This document shows, piece by piece, positions 24,157 through 36,100 of a DNA stretch of 64,000 nt (positions are counted from its first letter, which is position 1; the number at the start of each line of letters is the position of its first letter). The DNA comes from Bugula neritina (lineage: Eukaryota; Bryozoa; Gymnolaemata; Cheilostomatida; Bugulidae). A program made the position numbers and the translations under genes. The notes beneath the pieces are model-generated. The model was not told the DNA's origin. It saw only the letters and a list, made by a program, of their open reading frames with translations, and did not search any database. The stretch covers positions 481,501 through 545,500 of the forward strand of contig OZ037768.1 in the NCBI GenBank assembly GCA_964035545.1, written 5' to 3'.

Positions 24157-27100
24157 TTAGTCTGAGTTCTCATCTTCACAGTTGTGATCTTCAACCCTGA
24201 TGTTGGGAACATAGGCTTCATTGTCAACACCATTGCTGACTGTCTCAATGGTGTTGCGACGTGTTTCTCGTTTCTTCTTCTTGTCTGGTGCTGAGACACT
24301 GATGACAGGAGGGAGGGAATAGTTAGACTCTGATTCTTCACCCAAAGAGAACCTCTTGATGTAGTTGGCAGGCAGAGCTCGTTGTGGTTTCACAAACACT
24401 GGCTCTGAAATACAGGCTATACAGTGGACACATTGTGATACAGTAATTCAGTAAACATAAGCAATAGACTGAAAACTGTCATAGCAAACAATTACATTAG
24501 TTTTCAAAACTTACCAACTCACTAACAGACATCTGTGTGACTCACTAACAGACATCTGTGTGACTCACTAACAGACATCTGTGTGACTCACTAACGGACA
24601 TCTGTGTGACTCACCAACTCACTAGCAGACATCTGTGTGACTCACTAACGGACATCTGTGTGACTCACCAACAGACATCTGTGTGACTCACTAGCAGACA
24701 TCTGTGTGACTCACTAGCAGACATCTGTGTGACTCACTAACGGACATCTGTGTGACTCACCAACAGACATCTGTGTGACTCACTAGCAGACATCTGTGTG
24801 ACTCACTAACAGGCATCTGTGTGACTCACTAACAGACATCTGTGTGACTCACCAACTCACCAACAGACATCTGTGTGACTCACTAGCAGACATCTGTGTG
24901 ACTCACTAGCAGACATCTGTGTGACTCACTAACAGACATCTGTGTGACTCACTAGCAGACATCTGTGTGACTCACTAGCAGACATCTGTGTGACTCACTA
25001 GCAGACATCTGTGTGACTCACTAGCAGACATCTGTGTGACTCACTAACGGACATCTGTGTGACTCACTAGCAGACATCTGTGTGACTCACTAGCAGACAT
25101 CTGTGTGACTCACTAGCAGACATCTGTGTGACTCACTAGCAGACATCTGTGTGACTCACTAGCAGACATCTGTGTGACTCACTAACAGGCATCTGTGTGA
25201 CTCACCAACTCACCAACAGACATCTGTGTGACTCACTAGCAGACATCTGTGTGACTCACTAGCAGACATCTGTGTGACTCACTAGCAGACATCTGTGTAA
25301 CTCACTAACAGGCATCTGTGTGACTCACCAACTCACCAACAGACATCTGTGTGACTCACTAGCAGACATCTGTGTGACTCACTAGCAGACATCTGTGTGA
25401 CTCCCTAACAGACATCTGTGTGACTCACCAACTCACTAGCAGACATCTGTGTGACTTACTAGCAGACATCTGTGTGACTCACCTATTTCTTCTGGCTGAG
25501 AGATGTATCTCTTCACATCAGACAAGACTTGCTTCTGTTCCACAGACAGCTCTGCCATACTCAGTTGGAGGGGGGTCACTTTGCCAACTGAACGCTTCCT
25601 AATTCTCTCAGTCCCCTGGGCCAGCGACGTCTTGGCGTACTGAAAGCTGCTCTTTCTTGCTGGAGTGCCGGGCCTCTTTTTCTTCTTCCCGCTTTCAGAT
25701 ATAGCCTTAGTGCTTGTCTTCAAGTCGCTAGCGTCACCGATGTCATCATCTATAGCTAACTCTGAGACTACGGGCATGTTCTGTAACAAATAAGAGATAT
25801 CAAATGAGCAGTTCCATCTCAGTCATCTTGTGGGCAATGAGAGTGAAAGAGAAGACAACTTACATTGGGACTACTCCTGCTGATGTAAATGTCTCCTATA
25901 CTTCTGATACTCTCCGTGTTGTGTAGCGCGCTGAGCTCAGACGCAGTTGTAGACCGAGAGTTAGATGCGTCAGGTAAATCAAGCATGGGGTGGGAGTTGC
26001 CTTCTCCGTACCCCGATATGTCACTTCCTCTACGAGGAGCATTGGATATGGAGTCACTCGGGTCGACATCATCATACAGATGGGGTGCTGTCGGCTCACC
26101 AAACGGATCCAGCTTCCTTATGACTAGAGTTTCACTACTACAGCAATTACATCATGCTCTAAGAATAGGGCAGACAACTGTGTAGGTGAGGTAAGAGAGA
26201 GAGAGAAGACAACTGTGTAGGTGAGGTAGTAGAGAGAAGACAACTGTGTAGGTGAGGTAGTAGAGAGAAGACAACTGTGTAGGTGAGGTAGTAGAGAGAA
26301 GACAACTGTGTAGGTGAGGTAGTAGAGAGAAGACAACTGTGTAGGTGAGGTAGTAGAGAGAAGACAACTGTGTAGGTGAGGTAGTAGAGAGAAGACAACT
26401 GTGTAGGTGAAGTAGTAGAGAGAAGACAACTGTGTAGGTGAGGTAGTAGAGAGAAGACAACTGTGTAGGTGAAGTAGTAGAGAGAAGACAACTGTGTAGG
26501 TGAGGTAGTAGAGAGAAGACAACTGTGTAGATGGGGTAGTAGAGAGGAGACAACTGCGTAGGTGAGGTAGTAGAGAGAAGACAACTGTGTAGGTGAGGTA
26601 GTAGAGAGAAGACAACTGTGTAGGTGAGGTAGGAGAGAGAAGACAACTGTGTAGGTGAGGTAGGAGAGAGAAGACAACTGTGTAGATGGGGTAGTAGAGA
26701 GAAGACAACTAACCTTACAGCAGGGGTGAGCAACTTCTGTTGATCGTCGTCATTAGATTCTTTTCGAAGCAACCAATAAGTGACCTGTTTGCCCTTCCCT
26801 TTGATCTCTATTTTGCCTCTCTTTTGTGTGACAAATGTTTCACTAGACCTCATTAGTTCACTGTTTATTGCAGAACTGCACTGAATTTTTAAGGCTGCAA
26901 AAAATTATGTTATTATATTAGTAATATATGACATACGCTAATATATGACATACGCTGAGTAATATATGACATACGCTAATATATGACATACCCTGAGTAA
27001 TATATGACATACCCTGAGTAATATATTACATACGCTGAGTAATATATTACAGAATATACAATACCTTCTCCAGTTGATTCCATTCGACTTGCCATGTTGA

Positions 27101-30100
27101 CAGTATCACCAAACAGGCAGTAGCGTGGCATAGCAATACCGACTACACCAGCCACACATGGACCAGTATGCAGCCCTACAATGAAGCAACAAAAAACAGA
27201 TGTAAAACTACTCAATAACCTCAGGTAACTTCAGTATATAACCTCAGGTCACCGTAGTATATAGCCTCAGGTCACCTCAGTATATAAACTCAGGTCATTC
27301 AGTATATAACCTCGAGTAACCTCAGTATATAACCTCAGGTCACTAACCGACTCTAAGTTTGAGCTGCTCCTCCGGCAGGTGGTTTATAACAAAGTCGGTG
27401 ACGGCGTGGAGGAAGTCGAGAGCCATGGATGCCACTTCGCTGGCGTGATAGTCGATTCTGTCAGGGAGACCACTGCACACCATGTAGGCATCTCCTATAG
27501 TCTCTACCTGGCAAGTATAGTGTGCACATTGTACTACAGAGAGGGTGTAGAGGTTAATGGACATGTTGTGGATAGTATAGCTATAATATACACACCTTGT
27601 AGACCTCATAGGACCCTATGATCTTATCAAACAGTGTGTACAGCTTGTTCAGCATTCCCACAATCTACAGTAATATACAGCAATATACAGCAATATACAG
27701 CAATATACAGCAATATACAGCAATATACAGCAATATACAGTAATATACAGTAATATACAGTAATACACAGCAATATATAGTAATACACAGTAATATATAG
27801 TAATACACAGTAATCTATAGTAATACACAGTAATATATAGTAATACAACTGTAATATATAGTAATACACAGTAATATATAGTAATACACTGTAATATATA
27901 GTAATACACAGTAATATATAGTAATACACAGTAATATATAGTAATACACAGTAATATATAGTAATACACAGTAATATATAGTAATACACAGTAATCTATA
28001 GTAATACACAGTAATATATAGTAATACAACTGTAATATATAGTAATACACAGTAATATATAGTAATACACTGTAATATATAGTAATACACAGTAATATAT
28101 AGTAATACACAGTAATATATAGTAATACACAGTAATATATAGTAATACACAGTAATATATAGTAATACACAGTAATATATAGTAATACACAGTAATATAT
28201 AGTAATACACAGTAATATATAGTAATACACAGTAATATATAGTAATACACAGTAATATATAGTAATACACAGTAATATATAGTAATACACAGTAATATAT
28301 AGTAGTATATTAGAGCAATATGTGAACTCAAGAACCGGCTATGAATAGGAGACAAACCTGTAAGGGTTCGCTGCGAGATGCTATGTTGGTGAAGCCCACG
28401 ATATCTGAGAAAAAAATGGAGACCGACTCGAAGGACTCTGGCTGCACGGTTTGCCCTAACTTTAGCTTTGATGCCACTTGTCTGGAAAGAAGTAACTACA
28501 GCAAAACTACACTCTGTGCTGGTAAAGTGAAACTACACTCTATGCTGTTAAAGTGAAACTACTCTGTGCTGGTAAAGTGAAACTGCACTCTGTGCTGGTA
28601 AAGTGAAACTACACTCTATGCTGTTAAAGTGAAACTACTCTGTGCTGGTAAAGTGAAACTACACTCTGTGCTGGTAAAGTGAAACTACACTCTGTGCTGG
28701 TAAAGTGAAACTACACTCTGTGCTGGTAAAGTGAAACCACTTACTTGGGTAGCATAGAATGGAGCAAACTATCTGTCTTCTGCTTTTCTTGTTCCAGTTC
28801 TTCTGTTCTCTCCTCAACCAACTCCTCTAAATTATCCGCATGTTTTTCTAACATTCTTACCATGTGATCTACCAACTGAGTCTTTCTATAATTATATAAT
28901 ATACATATCTTTCTAACATTCTTACCATGTGATCTACCAACTGAGTCTTTCTATAATTATATAATATACATATCTTTCTAACATTCTTACCATGTGATCT
29001 ACTAACTGGGTCTTTCTATAATTATATAATATACATATCTTTCTAACATTCTTACCATGTGATCTACCAACTGAGTCTTTCTATAATTATATAATATACA
29101 TATCTTTCTAACATTCTTACCATGTGATCTACTAACTGAGTCTTTCTATAATTATATAATATACATATCTTTCTAACATTCTTACCATGTGATCTACTAA
29201 CTGGGTCTTTCTATAATTATATAATATACATATCTTTCTAACATTCTTACCATGTGATCTACCAACTGAGTCTTTCTATAATTATATAATATACATATCT
29301 TTCTAACATTCTTACCATGTGATCTACTAACTGGGTCTTTCTATAATTATATAATATACATATTTTTCTAACATTCTTACCATGTGATCTACCAACTGGG
29401 TCTTTCTATAATTATATAATATACACATCTTTCTAACATTCTTACCATGTGATCTACTAACTGAGTCTTTCTATAATTATATAATATACATATCTTTCTA
29501 ACATTCTTACCATGTGATCTACTAACTGAGTCTTTCTATAATTATATAATATACATATCTTTCTAACATTCTTACCATATGATCTACCAACTGAGTCTTT
29601 CTATAATTATATAATATACAAGTGATTGGGAATTTTCTCCACCTTCAGGGACAAAAGCATAGATTCACAACAAAACTATGACCCAAAGCAATAAAGACTT
29701 TTAAGTTTATCTCCTTCCGCTAAATAGTCATATTCTATGCATTATATTTACCCTCCATTGTTTATTATTTTTAGTTTATGTTTTATGATGGTGAATGCGG
29801 GGCGTCCATCAGGGTCCTCGTCCCAACAGCTCCTCATCAGCTCACTTAGTTTAGGATATTTGATAGGCCAGGTGGCGCCTTGAAAACATTACAGTAGTAA
29901 TACTGTAGTAATACTGTATAATACAGTAGTAATATAATAGTAATACAGTAGTAATACAATATAATACAGTAGTAATATAGTAGTAATACAGAGGTCATGT
30001 ATTACCACTACAGTATAATACAGACAGATACTCAGTTCATAGCTTACAGTCAGAGTATGAGGTACTCAGTTCATAGCTTACAGTCAGGGTATGAGGTACT

Positions 30101-33100
30101 CAGTTCATAGCTTACAGTCAGGGTATGAGGTACTCAGTTCATAGCTTACAGTCAGAGTATGATATACTCAGTTCATAGCTTACAGTCAGAGTATGAGGTA
30201 CTCAGTTCATAGCTTACAGTCAGAGTATGAGGTACTCAGTTCATAGCTTACAGTCAGGGTATGAGGTACTCAGTTCATAGCTTACAGTCAGGGTATGAGA
30301 TACTCAGTTCATAGCTTACAGTCAGGGTATGAGATACTCAGTTCATAGCTTACAGTCAGAGTATGAGATACTCAGTTCATAGCTTACAGTCAGGGTATGA
30401 GGTACTCAGTTCATAGCTTACAGTCAGGGTATGAGGTACTCAGTTCATAGCTTACAGTCAGAGTATGAGGTACTCAGTTCATAGCTTACAGTCAGGGTAT
30501 GAGGTACTCAGTTCATAGCTTACAGTCAGGGTATGAGATACTCAGTTCATAGCTTACAGTCAGAGTATGAGATACTCAGTTCATATCTTACAGTCAGGGT
30601 ATGAGATACTCAGTTCATAGCTTACAGTCAGGGTATGAGATACTCAGTTCATAGCTTACAGTCAGGGTATGAATGTTCAGCATCTTCAAACAGCAGAGGC
30701 CGACACAGATGTCCATTGCTGGCTCCAGCCTGTACCATCTCTATGATATCTACAAGTGTAGTTAGTAGTATATACTACTATATCGTATACACTACCATAT
30801 CGTATACACTACCATATCGTATACACTACCATATCGTATATACTACTATATCGTATATACTTCCATATCGTATACACTACCATATCGTATATACTACTAT
30901 ATCGTATATACTTCCATATCGTATACACTACTATATCGTATATACTTCCATATCGTATACACTACCATATCGTATACACTACCATATCGTATATACTACT
31001 ATATCGTATATACTTCCATATCGTATACACTACCATATCGTATATACTTCCATATCGTATACACTACTATATCGTATATACTACCATATCGTATACACTA
31101 CCATATCGTATGTACTACCATATCGTATACACTACCATATCGTATACACTACAATGTCGTATACACTACCATATCGTATACACTACAATGTCGTATACAC
31201 TACCATATCGTATATACTACCATATCGTATATACTACCATATCGTATATACTACCATATCATATATACTACAATATCGTATACACTACAATGTCGTATGC
31301 ACCTTTATTACTGTTCTCGCTGTATCCCAAGTTGTTGTAGAAAGGCAGGTTCCTACTCAACACTTCCTGCATTATAATACCAAAGCTATAGACGTCTCCT
31401 TCCTGAGTTCCTTTAGCTGGGATTCTGTGCAGCCTGAGCAGTTCGGGTGCGGTCCACAACAGCCCTACAGATAAATAGACACTCAGCATACATCTCAGTC
31501 TACCTCTGCAAGCTCTATAACCTCTTGGAGTTGCCCCACACTGCTTTACTATAAACCTCTATACACACCCCCATAAAACTCATCTTCTGAGATATTCCGC
31601 ATACTCTTAGAGTTTCCTTTCTCCGGTTTCCTGGTTTTCCCAACATGACTGATAACTCCAATATCTGTAATTTTCACAACCCACCGGCTATCAACTAGGC
31701 AGTTGGTTGATTTAAGATTTCCATTCGACTCAATACTAGAGCTGTGAAGGTACTGCATACCCTGTAATATAACTATATACTAGAGCTGTGAAGGTACTCT
31801 GTAATATAACTATATACTAGAGCTGTGAAGGTACCCTGTAATATAACTATATACTAGAGCTGTGAAGGTACTCTGTAATATAACTATATACTAGAGCTGT
31901 GAAGGTACCCTGTAATATAACTATATACTAGAGCTGTGAAGGTACTCTGTAATATAACTATATACTAGAGCTGTGAAGGTACCCTGTAATATAACTATAT
32001 ACTAGAGCTGTGAAGGTACTCTGTAATATAACTATATACTAGAGCTGTGAAGGTACTCTGTAATATAACTATATACTAGAGCTGTGAAGGTACTCTGTAA
32101 TATAACTATATACTAGAGCTGTGAAGGTATCACATAAAGAAACTGTGTGAACATTAACCTTGGCAATATCGGAAAGGAAAGAGAGGGCAAACATGGAGTC
32201 TAGTTTAATGTCTCTGTTAGCCAGAATATTCTGGAGACTTCCTTTCTCGCAGAACATCATGAGTACCACCGGCTCGTCACCTGACACAGTGGCTCCAATA
32301 AATGTGTTTATGTTGTCACACTTCATACTGTACAGCTGCAATACCAAACCTATACTGTACAGCCGCAATACCAAACCTATACTGTACAGCTGCAATCACA
32401 ATCCTATACTGTACAGCTGCAATAACAAACCTATACTGTATAGCTGTAATACCAAACCTATACTGTACAGCAGCAATCACAAACCTATACTGTACAGCTG
32501 CAATACCAAACCTATACTGTACAGCTGCAATACCAAACCTATACTGTACAGCCGCAATACCAAACCTATACTGTACAGCTGCAATACCAAACCTATACTG
32601 TACAGCTGCAATACCAAACCTATACTGTACAGCTGCAATACCAAACCTATACTGTACAGCTGCAATACCAAACCTATACTGCCATCAGTGTACCGCTCAC
32701 CGTCTGCAAATCTTCCAGTGTCTGTCTGTCCGTCTTGAAGTGCCGAGTCAAGGAGCGCAATATGACGATGTGAGACTTGTACTTAGCCAAGTCCGCTTCC
32801 CCAAGTGGCACTTGAGTGAAACTCCAGGTTGACCCAAACCCTATCGAGTTGGAGAATCTCGTGGCCTACAAAGTTATTACAGAATATTGAGTATAACAGG
32901 CACAATAACACAGTAAAGTATACTTATAAACAGCAGACAGACGTACAGACGTACAGACAGACAGACAGACTAATACCATTCGTTTGAGACGCTTGCGGGG
33001 ATGAGTCCCGTGACCTCCATGTTGATTTGCTTCCTGTAAGACAGGCGTTTGAATCTTTTCAGTGACTGTTCTGAAAGTAGATATATCAGCTGCGTCTATA

Positions 33101-36100
33101 GCCCAAGATCTTTTGAAGATTTTCTTGAAATGGCGGGAACGCCGATAGTAGAATGTACCACCGCCCACAATGGCGCACAAAATGATGATACCGGCTAAAG
33201 AGAAGCCCACAGCATATCTGTCTACAATACAATTGATATGTTTATTGGCTGAAAGTTAACTAGAATATGGTTACTGCCGATAGGTTGATAGAAGATATAT
33301 ATATGTGAGCAGTTGGTTGAGCTCGTAGGCTAGTACTAGTAGCTGCCTGTTACTATTACTCTATTCGTATCTATCATACTGACCACTTTAGTGCAGAGCA
33401 GAGTGCATTATCATTATCATTATGATTACGACTATGAATTATACTGATGGATGAACTTATACCTGAGCAGACTCTTCCATTGAATCCACAGTCTGGTGTA
33501 TCAGAGGGTAATTTGTCAGAGCCATGCCAGATGAGTTTATGGAGGAAACGGTAGGCCTGCCCTTCTCCCGAGTCTATTATTGCTACTTCCTGCCATTTGC
33601 CTTGCTGGTAATGCTGTACACTGTGCTCAGTCTCACGATCACCACTCTCATCAAATCTTATTGTTCCTGTTTTACCTGCCAGTGATATAACATAGACTAT
33701 AAACTCAAACTGCTCACAGTCGTACTTTATAAGTAGTATGAGTCACGACTACTCACAACATTATGCATATTTAGATTCACTGGATAAGGAATGAACTTTA
33801 TTTTGATTAAAATCTAGTTTCATAATCATAATGAAGTCGGATTTTAATCAAAATTTTATTGCAACTAAGAGCAAATGTCTGTTAATGACAATTAGTGAAT
33901 TACCTATGAAGCTATCAAGACCTAATAAATCTTTTTGACTCAGTTCAAAATATGCAATCGATCAATGGAGATACAAAATAATGTAATTTAACCAAAACTG
34001 TTCGAAGTTAGGAAAACATGTGGTTCCCCACTCAGGAGCAGCTTTCTCTTTGATCAACCAAATGACGTACGCATCTTATTAGATAGTTATCTTCCCCTAT
34101 TCTCAGTTGGCCATAGCCTTCGTTTGTAACTAGTATAATACAACAAACCAAAGGCCACATAATATTTTCTTTACAAGTTATTGTTTACAAACAGATTATG
34201 TTCTCGGGCAATCAATAGTAGCCACAAATATATAGTTATTTCTAGGCCTTCTAATTTGGTGAATTCCATTTATGTTGACGTTTCATCGTAACAGTAAGAC
34301 GAATAGTAATAACTAATATTAATAAGTATTGTTGTAAGCAGCATTTACATATATCATATTTAATTATTACTGTATATAAACATATGCTTCATTTTATATT
34401 TTCTAGTTTATTAGTATCTGGTACACTGCTCATTAATTACTGACTACATTAACTTTTAGTTTTACTTGTACTTTTACTTAACTTTTACTTGTAGTTTTAG
34501 TCTTACTTTTAGTTCAAGTTTTAGTTTTACTTTTAGACTTCTGCGTTCAGTTTTAGAACTATGTTTAGTGTTTTATTGTTATTTTTAGTGTTGATGTTAG
34601 TCTCTTAGTGGTAGTCACGCACCCGTAGTTCAAGTTGCTAGTGGCTAGTGCTACTGCTAATACTAATAGTAATAGACTAATACTAATAGTAATAGTAATA
34701 GTAATAGTAGTACTAATAGACAATAGTAATAGTAATACTAATAGTTATACTAATAGTACTACTAATACTAATAGTAATAGTATTAGTATTACTAATACTA
34801 ATAGTGGTTACTAGTTAGACTTGGTGCTGAATTTTGATAATACTAATAATAATGCTGCTACTAGTACTACTATTAATAGTACTACTAATACTATTATTAT
34901 TAATACTAATAGTAATACTACTAAGTATTATTAGTTATACTTATTTTTATTAGCATCGCAGTATCAGTATGAGTATTGCTAGGAGTAGCTCTACTTAGGA
35001 TTACTGTTTAACTCAGAGTGAAAATCACAATTTGAATTTAAATTAATATTATTATAATTATAAGTATTAATATGAACATTATCATAATCAATATTATAAT
35101 GATAAGGATAATAATTAGTATGAGTATGACTATTGTTGCTTTTGCTTGATAAGAGATTTATATTTCTGAGCTTGAGGCTAAACTATAGCTAGTGCTTATA
35201 ATTTTTAGTGTATCCTTTAACTACTATCTAATAGTACTAGTTGTGCAGCTGATGACAGAACACTCTTGAGAGCTTTTTATTCTAGGTAAAATTTGAAACT
35301 CCTTTGACTCCAGGGCATTCTTATTGTGCATCCTAATATAATTTGAGCTTATACATTTAAATATTAAAATATAGTAGCCTTATTGGTGTCCTTAATAATT
35401 CAAGCAAAATTAGTGGCTTGAAGTAGTCTGCGGGTACTTGCATGTCAATTCTACTTTGAAGGCACGCCATGAGACCTGCCATTCCACTACTACTTCTCAA
35501 TGCACTGAGTGGCGTGTTCACTAGTGACTTGGCAAGAGGCTGGGGTGACAGTATTGACTGGAAAGGTAATCATTCAAATTTCGATATTATGTAGAAATAA
35601 GTAGTTTATCCCTTTAAAGTACAGGCCAAGCATGATGTAGTCTGTACCACAACATGGCTACTAAATGGAGATATATTAGATATAATTTATATGTAATAAA
35701 ATTATAAAAGCTATGAAAATTAATTTTGGTGACAAAATATGCTCTAACTATTTTAAGAATCAGTTGAAGAGTTTTATTTATGGAAGCAAAAAGCTTGCTG
35801 TGGTATAGCATTTACTTCAACGCGAATATATGTAGACATGGAGAGTGGGTTGGAGGAATCGCGTGTGACGGATAAACCACTGATGCTGTTGATCCACAAA
35901 TCCTGGTGCGGCGCTTGTAAAAACCTGAAGCCAAAGTTTGCTGAGTCGAAGGAGATAGCTGAGTTGAGCAAAAACTTTGTCATGGTGAATGTGATGGATG
36001 ATGAGGAACCTAAGGAGGAGAAATATTCTCCAGATGGAGGGTGGGTAGAGGAACGTTCCGTTGTGACACTCAAGTTAGACTGTGAAATGCTATTTCAGTA

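Noticed and set aside
24511-25482. CRISPR-like regular repeats
   Set aside because: Units are contiguous with no unique spacers and sit in a eukaryotic intron, so this is a minisatellite.
26124-26853. Minus-strand frames of 172-233 codons
   Set aside because: Mostly the 31-bp minisatellite. Only the segment right of 26714 is a genuine cyclase exon.
27627-28355. Ile/Tyr/Val-rich open frames
   Set aside because: Derived from the 20-bp satellite in a cyclase intron.
31303-32335. Active protein kinase
   Set aside because: The kinase-like exons lack the HRD catalytic aspartate ([10 protein letters not shown]) and lead into a cyclase domain, so this is the kinase-homology domain of the receptor cyclase.
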